The notes beneath the pieces were generated by a model. It worked only from the letters and a program-made list of their open reading frames with translations. It was not told where the DNA came from and made no database searches. A stretch of DNA of 64,000 nt from Verrucomicrobiota bacterium (GTDB lineage: Bacteria > Verrucomicrobiota > Verrucomicrobiia > CAIQCK01), in assembly GCA_026397915.1 (NCBI GenBank), contig JAPLTX010000058.1, positions 38,556-102,555 on the forward strand, read 5' to 3'. Both the position numbers and the translations under genes were made by a program. Each line of letters starts with the position of its first letter. The stretch's first letter is position 1. Of this stretch, positions 15,898-27,120 are shown piece after piece.

Positions 15898-17405
15898 TTC
15901 TTTGCTCCTTTGCCGAGTTGTGCGAGGAACGAAACCAGTGCACCGCGCTCCGTCGCGGCACCGGTGTAGGCGGGCATCCCCGCGCCGAGGTCGGCCGCCA
16001 TGTTGAGCATGTTGTTCAGGTCGTCGGCGGATTGCCCTGCAAACGACTTCGATTTGTCGCTCGCCGCGCCGATGACGTGGCACTTGCCGCAGCGAAGCTC
16101 GTAAGCCTTCCGCCCGAGTTCCACGCCCTCCAGCTTGTAGATTTCGGCCAGCGGCCGCTTGTCCAGCCGCTGGCTCAGGTAATCGGCGATTTTGTCCGCC
16201 TCCGCAGCCGTGCCCAGAAACGGCGGCATGTTGCCCTTCAGCAGATGCGCCGAGCGAATGATCGCGGCGATGAACGCGCGGTCGGTGCCGTCGAACACCG
16301 GTTTCAGCGCCTTGTAGCCATCGAGCGTGTGACAACTCCGGCATGCGTGACGGAACAGGTCCGCCCCGTCGTCGCCCGTGCGATAGACCACCTGCGCTAG
16401 ATAGCCGTCTTTCTTGTAACTCGCTGTCTTTGCCAACTCCACGCCGTTGCCATAAATGTAGCCGGTGATGACGTAAGGTTTGCGGATGGATTCGCGGAAC
16501 CACTCAAACGCGCCGAACCACGCCAGGCCCAACACCATCAGCAACGCCGCCGCCGCCATCGAGAGCCTCCTTGGTGCAAGCACCCCGAACACCACCAGCA
16601 GCGCACCGATCCCCGCCGCCAGCCAGACCGAATACTCGATGGAATGAATCGGGGTCGGCATGGTTTGCAGCGCCTTGGCGACGACCGCAGCCGGGATTGC
16701 CTTCCAATACCAATACTGGCACAGCGCCGTCACCGCCAAACCCACCACACCCCAGCCCGCCGTGTAGCGCACCGTCCGCTCCTTGAACTCGCCTGCCTGA
16801 TAGCGCGAAGCCACCAGCAGCGCGTAGAGACCCGCTAACATCACGCAAACGCCCGTGCGCAACACCAGCGACGCCCAGAACGTCGGGTTGAAGAAGCCGT
16901 CCCAGAAATCGCCCGTCGCCAGCCACTGTCCCGGCGTGAGCATGAACGTGATGATGCCGTTGATGATAAACAGCGACAGCCACGCGAACACAAAGTAAAC
17001 CCAGCCCACCGCCATGTGCGCGCGCGGCGTCATCGTCTTCCAGCCGTAGAAGTAGATCATCGCCGCCGCGATCTCGACCACGAAGAACGTCCACTCTGTC
17101 GCCCAGCCCCAGACATAATTATGGATCAGCGCCTCCGTGGCCGTGGGAGCGATCAGGCCGATGATAAACCAGATGCCCACGCCCGTGAGCGCGCCAGCCA
17201 CCAGTGTCACCAGCACGAAAAACCTCGACAGCTTCTCCAGAAATTCCAACCGCGGCGAGTCGCCGGCCTTTCGCGCGAGCTGTTCGCTCACCACCAAGTA
17301 AAGCCCGCCGCCAATCGCAAAGTGCGACACGAAGACGTGAAAGACGGCGATCACCGCCATCAACACACCGTAGCCGATTGGCACGTCCCAGAACGGATAA
17401 CTCAT
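15894..17405 (-). CDS. CydA-like membrane protein with two C-terminal cytochrome c motifs
   Basis: 503 residues. Residues 1-310 hold about eight to nine membrane helices resembling cytochrome bd subunit I: helix 1 contains VFHVFVSHFAIGGG with His23 at the position of the high-spin heme ligand of CydA. The C-terminal 150 residues carry two heme c attachment sites, CRSCH (355-359) and CGKCH (439-443), each with a downstream Met-Pro that could supply the axial ligand (GNMPPFLG, AGMPAYTG). This is not a standard quinol oxidase. It matches cytochrome bd-superfamily members with fused cytochrome c, which have been grouped apart from quinol-oxidising forms. Electron entry through cytochrome c is an inference. 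The start is the first ATG; the neighbour downstream is translationally coupled. Confidence 0.85.
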   Translation of the reverse strand: MSYPFWDVPIGYGVLMAVIAVFHVFVSHFAIGGGLYLVVSEQLARKAGDSPRLEFLEKLSRFFVLVTLVAGALTGVGIWFIIGLIAPTATEALIHNYVWGWATEWTFFVVEIAAAMIYFYGWKTMTPRAHMAVGWVYFVFAWLSLFIINGIITFMLTPGQWLATGDFWDGFFNPTFWASLVLRTGVCVMLAGLYALLVASRYQAGEFKERTVRYTAGWGVVGLAVTALCQYWYWKAIPAAVVAKALQTMPTPIHSIEYSVWLAAGIGALLVVFGVLAPRRLSMAAAALLMVLGLAWFGAFEWFRESIRKPYVITGYIYGNGVELAKTASYKKDGYLAQVVYRTGDDGADLFRHACRSCHTLDGYKALKPVFDGTDRAFIAAIIRSAHLLKGNMPPFLGTAAEADKIADYLSQRLDKRPLAEIYKLEGVELGRKAYELRCGKCHVIGAASDKSKSFAGQSADDLNNMLNMAADLGAGMPAYTGAATERGALVSFLAQLGKGAKK

Positions 17406-17517
17406 GGTTCAACCTCCTGCGGCAATTTCGATGGCTACCTTAAGCGACCCTACCGTTCTGCGCAAGCCACCCAGCGCCGTCCCGCCAAAGTTTGACTGCG
17501 GCTTCGCTACGCCTTGT

Positions 17518-19851
17518 TCAACGAGGTCGTGCGGTCTGCTCCATCGCACCAAGTAGCTTCAAGACATCCTCCGGAACCGTGGCGCGGAACTGGAGATAGT
17601 GTCGGTTGCCGATGGTGATCACCGTCTGTCCCGCGTCCTTCTTGGCCAGAAGCATTTTCCCGAACGGCCGCATCACCGTCACGCGCGAGGCGGCGACGGG
17701 CAGGCGCAGTTCCGCCGAGCCACGCACGGCCCAGATGAGGACGCAGGTGTCGCCGGGCTGCGAGGTGCGCCGGAACCAGAACGCTTTGAACGGGCTGCCG
17801 GCCGCGAGCGGCACTTCCTTGATCTCGACCAGCTCGTGCCGGCTTCTTTCGTTGATGAAGAGATGATGTTCGCGGCGCTGGGCGAGAATCTCGCGCTGGA
17901 CCGGCGTGAGCGTGCCGTCCTTCGCGTAGTTTTCCCAGATGGGAAAAGCGTGAAAGCACGTCACGTAGTGCTCCTGCGACGGTTTGACGTTTCGGAGCAA
18001 CCGGCGATGGGCTTCGGTGAGCCGGCCGTTCAGGCGCGCTTCTTCCCACGTCCGCAGCACGTCGGCGCAATCCTCACCGCGCGGGTTGCTATCCAATTCC
18101 CCCGCGCGCATCTGGATGGAAAGCGGGCAGTCCCACGCCGCGGCGCGGCTGGCGATATACTCAAACACGTCCGGCCCGGCGCTGCCGCGCTTGCTGTCGC
18201 CATAGTTGCCGAGCCAGCCGAACTCGATCCGCGAGAAATCATGCACGCGGATCGCCGCTGACGGGCACGCCGTCAGGTCGCAGAAGTCCTTCATGCCACC
18301 CGGCGGAGCAATGCGGTCGTAGGCGTTGCCGCGCGTGATGAGGTGCCAGGCGAAGTTCGGATAACGCGGCGCTTCGGTGACCGGCGGCGTCGGACGCAGG
18401 AGCCGCCAGACGCGATGCTGGGCGTTGGCGATGTGATACCAGAACGACGCATGCACGTCCTCCGCGCCATCGAAGTAAACCATCTCGTAAGGCCCCGTCT
18501 GCGCAACGATGTCCGCCAGCCGTCGCGCCGTCTCGTCCTGAATGTCGGTATTCTGGTCGTAGCGGATGAAAATGTCCCATGTGTCCACATCGAGCAGGCC
18601 CGCCTCGTCGCTGATCGGGTGAGCGGCAGCTATGGTCTTCAGATGGCCGCGCTCGCAGCCCGTGAACTGATATGGTGGCTGCGTGGTGTATTGCGTGTAG
18701 GCGATCAGTTCGTCGCCGATGTGAAGAATGCGCCGCCCTTTGTCGAACGTGCAGCCGGCGGGATTCTCCTTCACCGTGACGACACTGGAGCTGGCGTCCA
18801 GCGGAGCCGCGAGTGTGAAGCGGCGTTCCTTGTGCAGGCGACGGTCGGGCACGGGCGTCGTGTAGGGATCGCCTTTGCGCGCTTTGCAGTAATGGATGTG
18901 CATCCCAACGTGCAGCCCGGCGGCCCGAATCGCATCGGCAACCTTCTTCAAGTCAGCCATGCCGTTCGGATACGACTCGTTCCACACAAAGTGGCCGGCG
19001 CCCTTGCTGAACGCGGTGTAGGAGAACAACACCATCCGCATCCCGGCGCGTTTGGCCCAAGCGATATAGCGGCTGGCATTCTCCGGGGTGATGTGATCGG
19101 CCCAAAGATACGAATACCGCTGCACTGGCGAGCGTCGCAGCCGCGCGCCCGGCGGCAGGCCGAGGTCACGCTCCACCCGTTCCATCACGTCGAGGAAACG
19201 CGCCTGTGGCTTCGCACAGCCGATCAGCACGGCTCGCGCGCCTACCAAACCGCTGTCGGTTTCCGCCGAGGCTTTCAGCGTCAGATGTCCGTCGTGCGGC
19301 TCGGCCAGCGCGTCGGTTTTTGCGTTACCGGCGCAGAGACAGACGCCGAAGCCGTCGTCGTAGGCGATGTTGATCCATTCGCCGTGGTTCGGCAGCTTGC
19401 GAATCGGCAGCCGCAGCAGGTCGAGATGATGAACCGGCCCGCCTCGGACATCGCTCAGTTCCAGCGTGAAGTAGTCGGCACGCTTGGCGATCTTATACGT
19501 CACAATGACGTTTGCCCCGCCGAAACCAACGGTCAGCCTGTCACCCGACAGCCCAACTGACGCGGCTGGAAACGCGCGACCACCTTGATACAACGGCGGC
19601 ACGGCATGCGCGTAAGTCCATCCGGTTTCATAAGCCCACCCGCCGCCGCAATACACCATCGCCACCGGCTCCGCATCCAGCCGCGCGAGCAACTCCCGTC
19701 CCTCCGGCTTCGTCTTCAAGCTGTGGACGGTGCCGGATTCGTTGATCTCCAGGCGGAGCGTCGCGGTCTCCAAGACAACGGATGCCGCGGAAACATCGGC
19801 GATAACCGGAGCCAACAAGAAGCCAATCAGCGAAACGACGCAGAGTTTCAT
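17518..19851 (-). CDS. Secreted TIM-barrel glycosidase-like protein, unknown specificity
   Basis: About 777 residues from the ATG at 19851, chosen because AGGAG sits eight bases upstream and the product begins with a signal peptide (MKLCVVSLIGFLLAPVIADVSA). Residues 25-230 are beta-rich, like the N-terminal beta-sandwich of GH-D-clan and other retaining glycosidases. A barrel follows: SYLWADHITPENASRYIAWAKRAGMRMVLF, VGMHIHYCK, YEMVYFDGAED (an Asp in the usual beta-strand 6-7 position) and ECGxW-like aromatic patches. A C-terminal beta domain closes it (LPVAASRVTVMRPFGKMLL). The layout resembles alpha-galactosidase-like enzymes, but the canonical catalytic motifs are not clear. The function is therefore left open: probably carbohydrate-active and periplasmic. 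Confidence 0.65.
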   Translation of the reverse strand: MKLCVVSLIGFLLAPVIADVSAASVVLETATLRLEINESGTVHSLKTKPEGRELLARLDAEPVAMVYCGGGWAYETGWTYAHAVPPLYQGGRAFPAASVGLSGDRLTVGFGGANVIVTYKIAKRADYFTLELSDVRGGPVHHLDLLRLPIRKLPNHGEWINIAYDDGFGVCLCAGNAKTDALAEPHDGHLTLKASAETDSGLVGARAVLIGCAKPQARFLDVMERVERDLGLPPGARLRRSPVQRYSYLWADHITPENASRYIAWAKRAGMRMVLFSYTAFSKGAGHFVWNESYPNGMADLKKVADAIRAAGLHVGMHIHYCKARKGDPYTTPVPDRRLHKERRFTLAAPLDASSSVVTVKENPAGCTFDKGRRILHIGDELIAYTQYTTQPPYQFTGCERGHLKTIAAAHPISDEAGLLDVDTWDIFIRYDQNTDIQDETARRLADIVAQTGPYEMVYFDGAEDVHASFWYHIANAQHRVWRLLRPTPPVTEAPRYPNFAWHLITRGNAYDRIAPPGGMKDFCDLTACPSAAIRVHDFSRIEFGWLGNYGDSKRGSAGPDVFEYIASRAAAWDCPLSIQMRAGELDSNPRGEDCADVLRTWEEARLNGRLTEAHRRLLRNVKPSQEHYVTCFHAFPIWENYAKDGTLTPVQREILAQRREHHLFINERSRHELVEIKEVPLAAGSPFKAFWFRRTSQPGDTCVLIWAVRGSAELRLPVAASRVTVMRPFGKMLLAKKDAGQTVITIGNRHYLQFRATVPEDVLKLLGAMEQTARPR

Positions 19852-19923
19852 AGCAGTTCTCCTGACATCTGAACCGGCGATCTCGCACGCCGAACGAAAC
19901 ACCCGCGTGTTCTCCAGACGCCG

Positions 19924-21750
<1,827 letters not shown>

Positions 21751-21800
21751 GTAGCCGATATTAAACGGCTGCGTGGCGGATGCAACCCGCAATCGGCCGC

Positions 21801-22574
21801 TCAATAACCGCCCGCGCCCAGCGCGCCGGCTTTGTCCCCAGCGGGTTTGCCAGCCTTCTCAGCCGCCTCACGACGGCGGTATTCGTCGAGCATCGCCGCG
21901 GTCGCGGTCGCACCACAGCGGCTGCCACCGAGATCGCGAACCTTGATGAGGCCGTCGAGGTCGCGCACGCCGCCTGCGGCCTTGACCTGGACTTTGGCGG
22001 AAACATTTGCGCGCATGAGCGAGAGGTCGTGCTCGGTCGCGCCCTTGTAGTTGTAGCTGCCGTCCTTTTGCTTCACGAAGCCGTAGCCGGTCGAGGTCTT
22101 CACCCAATCGGCCCCGGCGCGCTCGCAAATCTGGCAGAGCTTCACCTTGATTTCGTCGTTCGGCATGAAGTCGTTCTCGAAGATCACCTTCACCTTTGCG
22201 CCGCGCTTGTGCACCTCGTCGCAGACGGCCTTCACGTCGCGCTCCACGTAATCGAAGTCGCCGCCAAGCGCCTTGCCGATGTTGACGACCATGTCTATCT
22301 CGACCGCGCCGTCGCGGCAGGCCAGCTCGGTCTCGTATCGCTTCGACTCCGTGCAGGAGTTGCCGTGTGGGAAGCCGATGACGCAGCCGACCTTGACGCC
22401 CGTGCCCTTGAGCAACTCGGCGGCGCGTTTGGCGGCGTAGGGTTTGATGCAGACGGAAGCAACGCGGTATTTCGCGGCGAGCTTGCAACCGTCCTCCAGA
22501 TCCTTGTCGGTCATGGTGGGATGAAGCAACGAATGGTCAATCATCCCGGCAAGTTGGTCGTAAGTGTATTTCAT
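21801..22574 (-). CDS. deoC: Deoxyribose-phosphate aldolase
   Basis: 257 residues, the usual DeoC length. The Schiff-base lysine is Lys159 in DWVKTSTGYG, and the second conserved lysine Lys198 lies in VQVKAAGGVRD. Other family segments: IDHSLLHPTMT, VCIKPY, CVIGFPHG, EIDMVVNIGKA. The enzyme cleaves 2-deoxyribose 5-phosphate to acetaldehyde and glyceraldehyde 3-phosphate in the cytosol. It follows the sugar isomerase gene by only 2 bases on the same strand and is third in a dehydrogenase-isomerase-aldolase operon, so its physiological substrate could be another deoxy-sugar phosphate. The C-terminal tail (KAGKPAGDKAGALGAGGY) ends in Tyr, as in characterised DeoC enzymes, where the terminal Tyr reaches the active site. 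Confidence 0.95.
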   Translation of the reverse strand: MKYTYDQLAGMIDHSLLHPTMTDKDLEDGCKLAAKYRVASVCIKPYAAKRAAELLKGTGVKVGCVIGFPHGNSCTESKRYETELACRDGAVEIDMVVNIGKALGGDFDYVERDVKAVCDEVHKRGAKVKVIFENDFMPNDEIKVKLCQICERAGADWVKTSTGYGFVKQKDGSYNYKGATEHDLSLMRANVSAKVQVKAAGGVRDLDGLIKVRDLGGSRCGATATAAMLDEYRRREAAEKAGKPAGDKAGALGAGGY

Positions 22575-22576
22575 GT

Positions 22577-23491
22577 TCAGGCAAAGAAAGGTTGGAGCAC
22601 GTTGCGGGCGACTTTGACGGCGGCTTGTCGGCCTTCGAGTGTGTTACCGAAGGTTCCGTCCTCGACTTCGATGCAAACGGGGCCGTCATAGCCAACATCC
22701 ATCAGCGCCGCCGTGAACCGCGCCCAGTTGATGTCGCCGTAACCGGGAATGCGCGGTTGGTGCCACTCCAGCGGGAACGCGAAGATGCCCACGTCGTTGA
22801 TGCGCTCGGTGCGGATGCGAACGTCCTTGGCATGCAGGTGGAAGAGCTTGTTCTTAAACTCGCGCAACGGGCTGAGCGGATCCATGTGCTGGAGGATGAA
22901 GTGCGACGGATCGTAGTTGAGGCCGAAGTTCTTGCTGGGGATGTCGCTGAACGCGCGCCGCCAGATGACGGGCGAGGTCATCAGATTCTTGCCGCCGGGC
23001 CATTCGTCGCGTGTGAAGAGCATTGGGCAGTTCTCGATGCCGATCTTGATGTCGTGGTCCTCTGCGAACGCGATGAGCGGCTTCCACGTCTTCAGGAAAC
23101 GCGGCCAGTTCTCGTCCACCGACTTCGTCCAGTCGCGGCCGACGAAGGTGTTCACGTTTTTCAAACCGAGCTTCTCCGCTGCGAGAATGACCTTCTTGAG
23201 ATGCTCCACCGCCACTTTCGCGCCGGCGGGATCGGGGTCGAGCGGATTCGGGTAATAGCCGAGGCCGGAAATACCGACGCCATGTTTGACGCACAGCGCG
23301 TTCACGTCGTCGGCCTGGGCTTTCGTGAAGCCGGTCACGTCAATATGCGTGATGCCGGCGTATTTGCGCTCGGCCTTGCCGACGGGCCAGCACATGACCT
23401 CGACGCACGCGAGACGTTCCGCGGCGGCGAACTTCAAGACTTCTTCCAAAGACAACTCCGGCAAGATGGCACTGACGAATCCTAGTTTCAT
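22577..23491 (-). CDS. Sugar phosphate isomerase/epimerase (xylose isomerase-like TIM barrel)
   Basis: 304 residues with the AP-endonuclease-2/xylose-isomerase-like barrel. Likely metal ligands are visible in order: Glu in KIGIENCPMLF, Asp and His in LNYDPSHFIL, His in LFHLHAKDVRI and Glu in VCIEVEDGTF. The family interconverts ketoses and aldoses or epimerises sugars, using a divalent metal. There is no signal peptide, so it is cytosolic. It lies between a Gfo/Idh/MocA dehydrogenase (21 bases upstream) and deoC (2 bases downstream); inositol and sugar-acid pathways often pair these families. The specific substrate is unknown. Confidence 0.9.
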   Translation of the reverse strand: MKLGFVSAILPELSLEEVLKFAAAERLACVEVMCWPVGKAERKYAGITHIDVTGFTKAQADDVNALCVKHGVGISGLGYYPNPLDPDPAGAKVAVEHLKKVILAAEKLGLKNVNTFVGRDWTKSVDENWPRFLKTWKPLIAFAEDHDIKIGIENCPMLFTRDEWPGGKNLMTSPVIWRRAFSDIPSKNFGLNYDPSHFILQHMDPLSPLREFKNKLFHLHAKDVRIRTERINDVGIFAFPLEWHQPRIPGYGDINWARFTAALMDVGYDGPVCIEVEDGTFGNTLEGRQAAVKVARNVLQPFFA

Positions 23492-23512
23492 GATGTTCCT
23501 TTCGATTGCGGT

Positions 23513-24646
23513 CTATACCTTCACCCACGACTTCGACTTGTTGCTCTTCATGATCGCCTCGCAGACGGCAACTTCCTGATGGCCGTCCTCGGCGGTTGCA
23601 AAATGACGCTCGTTCTTGCCGCCGGCGATGGCGGCATAGATGTTGCGGAACAGCATCTTGAACGTGTCCGGAAAACCTTCGACGTGGCCGGGTGGATAGT
23701 CCATGAAGCCCGCCGCGCCGTCGCCGAACGCGGGCGTCGCGCGCACGGCGGTTTCGTTGGCGCCGTCGCGATTGCCGAACCGCAGCATCTCCGGCTCCTC
23801 CGAGCACCACCACGCCGATTTCTTCGAGCCGTAGATTTCAACGCGGATGCAGTTCTTGCGGCCAGCGGCGACCTGCGAGACGCCGAGGTTGCCGCGCGCA
23901 CCGTTGGCGAACTGGAGCAGCACGCTCGCGAAATCTTCCGTCTCCACCTTGTAGCTCGCGTAGTTCATCTTCACGTCGCTCTTCGCAAATGTCTGCACTT
24001 CGCCCAACGGCCGGCGGCGTGTCTTATGGAACGTGCCGAGATCTGCGAATACCGACGCGATCTTCGCGCCGAGGATGAACGACACGGTGTCCATCCAGTG
24101 CGTGCCGATATCGGCGACGGCGCGGAGTTTGCCGCCTTCCTGTGGCAGCAGCCGCCAGTTGTAGTCGGTGTCTTTGAAGAGCCAGTCCTGCATGTAGGAG
24201 CCGTTGACGTGGATGATGTCGCCCAACTCGCCGCGCGCGACCATGCGGTGCAGCGCCAGCACGGCGGGATAAAACCGGACGTTGTAGTTCACGGCAAAGA
24301 CCTTGCCGCTGCCACGCGCCAGCTTCACGATCTGCGCTGTCTCGCGCGTGTTCATCGCGAGCGGCTTTTCGCAGATGACGTGTTTGCCCGCGCGCAACGC
24401 CGCCAGTGACATATCACAGTGAAACCGGTTCGGCGAGGTGATGTGGACCACGTCCACGTTCGGCGAGCGCAGCAGGTCGCGATAATCGCCGAAGGCTTCG
24501 GGGATGCCGAATTTCTCCGCCGCGGCTTTCACGCGATCTGGCAGGTCGGCCAACGCCGTGACTGTCACGCCGAGCCGGCGCAACGCTTCGAGATGAACCG
24601 GCCCGATGAAGCCCGTGCCGATGACGCCTGCTTTGATCTTGATCAT
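23513..24646 (-). CDS. Gfo/Idh/MocA-family NAD(P)-dependent oxidoreductase
   Basis: About 377 residues from the ATG at 24646, supported by AAGGAG eight bases upstream. The N-terminal Rossmann motif is KAGVIGTGFIGPVHLEAL; the conserved EKP of the family appears in HVICEKPLAMN. The C-terminal domain contains ADIGTHWMDTVSFILG, in which the His-x-x-Asp pattern supplies the usual catalytic residues. The family oxidises or reduces sugars, inositols and derivatives. It is the first gene of a minus-strand operon with a sugar isomerase and DeoC, and it diverges from the Tat-type glycyl radical enzyme gene across a 95-base intergenic region. There is no export signal. Confidence 0.93.
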   Translation of the reverse strand: MIKIKAGVIGTGFIGPVHLEALRRLGVTVTALADLPDRVKAAAEKFGIPEAFGDYRDLLRSPNVDVVHITSPNRFHCDMSLAALRAGKHVICEKPLAMNTRETAQIVKLARGSGKVFAVNYNVRFYPAVLALHRMVARGELGDIIHVNGSYMQDWLFKDTDYNWRLLPQEGGKLRAVADIGTHWMDTVSFILGAKIASVFADLGTFHKTRRRPLGEVQTFAKSDVKMNYASYKVETEDFASVLLQFANGARGNLGVSQVAAGRKNCIRVEIYGSKKSAWWCSEEPEMLRFGNRDGANETAVRATPAFGDGAAGFMDYPPGHVEGFPDTFKMLFRNIYAAIAGGKNERHFATAEDGHQEVAVCEAIMKSNKSKSWVKV

Positions 24647-24674
24647 GGTGTGTCTCCTTTTACGCATGTGGATT

Positions 24675-24685
24675 CCTTAACAAGG
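24675..24685. promoter_or_regulatory. Short inverted repeat in the divergent promoter region
   Basis: CCTT-AAC-AAGG forms a small perfect inverted repeat between the divergent dehydrogenase and glycyl-radical-enzyme genes, and outer bases extend it imperfectly. Its place between divergent catabolic genes would suit a repressor operator, but the arms are short and it may be chance. Confidence 0.2.
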
Positions 24686-24741
24686 GATTGACGACGGCGC
24701 AAGACTCGACAACGGTCTGCTTCGCGGGCAAACTCAAATTC

Positions 24742-27120
24742 ATGAGTCAGGAGATGTCGCGGCGTGATTTTCTGGCGGCCGCCGGGATGGCGGCGGGTGG
24801 GCTGGCTGTTCTCGGTGACGCTCGCGTGGCGGATGCGGTGGCGCAGACGCCGCACGCGGACATGGCGGCGTTGCGGCGGGCGATGATGGATTCGCCGCTC
24901 CAAGTTGCGCTTCATCGCGCGAAAGTCTTCACCAAGGCTTTTCAGCAGCACGATGCTGAGCCGTGGATCGTCCGCAAAGCGATGGCGCTGCGGGAGTATT
25001 TCGAGACCGTGCCGCTCTACCTGCGCGAGCACGACGGCATCGCCGGCTCGATCAGCGAAACGCCCGGCGCGATGCCGGTGATGGTCGAGTTGGCCATCGG
25101 CGAGAACAACATCTACCTCAGCGAACGCCCCGACCGCAAAGGCCACCTCAAAGGCAAGGTGCCCGACGACATCCGCGACTATTGGAAGAACCGGAACATG
25201 TGGGGGCATTACCGCATCGAGATTCTCGGCCAGCCGCCGGTCAAGAGTCATGACGAACTGCCTCTGAATTGCCCGAACTACAAGTTCATCTCCAACCAAG
25301 GTCATCTCTGCCCCAGCTACAAGGAACTGTTGCGCGTCGGCATTGGCGGCCTGCGGCGCAAGGTTGCCGCACGTCGGCAGGGAGAAAACGACGCGGACAA
25401 ACTCGCGTTCCTCACAGCGGCGGAGCACACGCTGGCGGGTCTTTCGACTTGGGCGCAACGTTACAGCAAGTTTTTTGCGGCGGAGGCGAAGCAGGAGATG
25501 TCGCGCATCTGCGGAAAGATCGCGATGCAGCCACCGGAAACATTCCGCGAAGCGATGCAGCTCGTCTGGCTCGCCCACCAAGCCATTCATATCGAAGGCC
25601 ACGGCTACTCCTGCACGCCTGACCGACTCGACCAGTTACTGCTGCCGTTCTACGAAGCCGACCGCAAAGCGGGACGGCTCGACGACGCCGAAGTCATCCG
25701 GCTCACCGAGAACTTCGTGCTCAAGATGTTCGACAATACCTACTGGGGGCCGGAGCACCACCTGACGCAGGGTTTCGTGGTGGGCGGCTCGACGCCCGAC
25801 GGGCGGGGCCTGACCAACCGACTGAGTTGGCTGATGATCGAAGGCGCGACGAACATGGCGTTGCCTGAGCCACTGGTCTGGATGCGCTGGCATCCGACGA
25901 TAGACCAGAAGTTCTTCGACTTCTGCCTCACGCGGCTGGCGCGCACGACCTGTTTCCCGATGCTGTGGAACGACAAGGTCGTGCCGGAGGGTCTGATGGA
26001 ACTCGGCGTCTCGCGCGAAGACGCGTTCAACTACGTGCCCGTTGGCTGCAACGAACTTGGCGTGCCCGGCCAGTTTTACTTCAATCCTGGCGCACACGTC
26101 GGCTACCTCACGGCCATCGAGGCGGCGCTCACCGGCGGCAAGGGCTACAAGAAGCAATGGAAGTGGCACAATGTCGCGCCAGCAGTGAGCGAACTGAAGT
26201 CGTTCGATCAGTTCGCCGGGGCAGTCGGCGCTTACATGCGCGAGGACATCAAGAAGTCCTACGAGCGCGAGATGCAAGTGCTCAAGGCCCAAATGCTGTG
26301 GGGCCAGACGCCGCTCACGTCCTGCTTCTTCGAGGGCTGCGTCGAGAAGGCTCACGACCTGACGCAAGGCACCAAATACAACATTCTCTCCTGCGGAGGC
26401 ACCGCGTTCGCCAACGCTGTGGACTGCATGACCGCTGTGCGCGAGATCGTTTACGAAAAGAAACTCGCGACGCTCGACGAGGCTGCAACCGCCTGCGCTG
26501 CGAACTTCCAAGGCTACGAGCGGCTCCGCGCGAAGTTGCAGGCCGCGCCGAAGCACGGCAACGACGATCCACGCGTGGACGACATCATCCGCTTGGTCGA
26601 ACGCCTCCGCGACGAGCCGATGAAAGCCATCTGCCGCGACCCACGCGACGGGAGCAAGTTCGGCAACTGCCATGTCGTCCGCAGCAGCGCGGTGACGATG
26701 GGCCACGTCACGCCCGCCACGCCCGACGGCCGCCTCGCCGGCACGCCGGTGGCCAACTCCGTCGCCGTCTCGGCGGGTTGCGAGCGCAGCGGCCCGACCG
26801 CCACGCTCAACTCCGTCTGCAAGCTCAACGCCGCGAAGAGCTGGCAGTGTGCCTACCAGGTCAACATCCGTTTCCACGCCGGCATGATCGCCGACGACGC
26901 CCAGCGCGAGAAACTGCGCGCGATGGTCAATGTCTATTTCCAGAACGGTGGCCAGGAGTTGCAGATCAACGTCGTGGACAGCGCCACGATGCGCGCCGCG
27001 CAGAAAAGTCCCGACCAATACCGCGACCTCGTCGTCCGCGTCGCCGGCTTCAGCGAGTTCTTTGTCAATCTCACCCCCGACATGCAGGAAGAGATCATTG
27101 CGCGGACGGAACACATGTAA
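24742..27120 (+). CDS. Glycyl radical enzyme (pyruvate formate-lyase superfamily) with N-terminal Tat signal
   Basis: About 792 residues from the ATG at 24742; ATG 24754 is an alternative. The C-terminus carries the glycyl-radical motif VRVAGFSEFF...LTPDMQEEII, with the radical glycine at residue 769. The active-site region is YVPVGCNELGVPG, giving Cys436 and Glu438 in the Gly-Cys-x-Glu pattern of glycyl radical eliminases and dehydratases, with Asn replacing the usual Val or Ile. Unusually, the protein starts with a twin-arginine signal, SRRDFLAAAGMAAGGLAVLG. The normal enzyme N-terminus (LQVALHRAKVFTKAF...) follows only after it. These enzymes are oxygen-sensitive and need a radical-SAM activase, which is not in this window. 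It diverges from a sugar-catabolic operon and precedes a Tat FAD oxidoreductase. The substrate is unknown; export is inferred only from the signal. Confidence 0.88.
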   Translation: MSQEMSRRDFLAAAGMAAGGLAVLGDARVADAVAQTPHADMAALRRAMMDSPLQVALHRAKVFTKAFQQHDAEPWIVRKAMALREYFETVPLYLREHDGIAGSISETPGAMPVMVELAIGENNIYLSERPDRKGHLKGKVPDDIRDYWKNRNMWGHYRIEILGQPPVKSHDELPLNCPNYKFISNQGHLCPSYKELLRVGIGGLRRKVAARRQGENDADKLAFLTAAEHTLAGLSTWAQRYSKFFAAEAKQEMSRICGKIAMQPPETFREAMQLVWLAHQAIHIEGHGYSCTPDRLDQLLLPFYEADRKAGRLDDAEVIRLTENFVLKMFDNTYWGPEHHLTQGFVVGGSTPDGRGLTNRLSWLMIEGATNMALPEPLVWMRWHPTIDQKFFDFCLTRLARTTCFPMLWNDKVVPEGLMELGVSREDAFNYVPVGCNELGVPGQFYFNPGAHVGYLTAIEAALTGGKGYKKQWKWHNVAPAVSELKSFDQFAGAVGAYMREDIKKSYEREMQVLKAQMLWGQTPLTSCFFEGCVEKAHDLTQGTKYNILSCGGTAFANAVDCMTAVREIVYEKKLATLDEAATACAANFQGYERLRAKLQAAPKHGNDDPRVDDIIRLVERLRDEPMKAICRDPRDGSKFGNCHVVRSSAVTMGHVTPATPDGRLAGTPVANSVAVSAGCERSGPTATLNSVCKLNAAKSWQCAYQVNIRFHAGMIADDAQREKLRAMVNVYFQNGGQELQINVVDSATMRAAQKSPDQYRDLVVRVAGFSEFFVNLTPDMQEEIIARTEHM

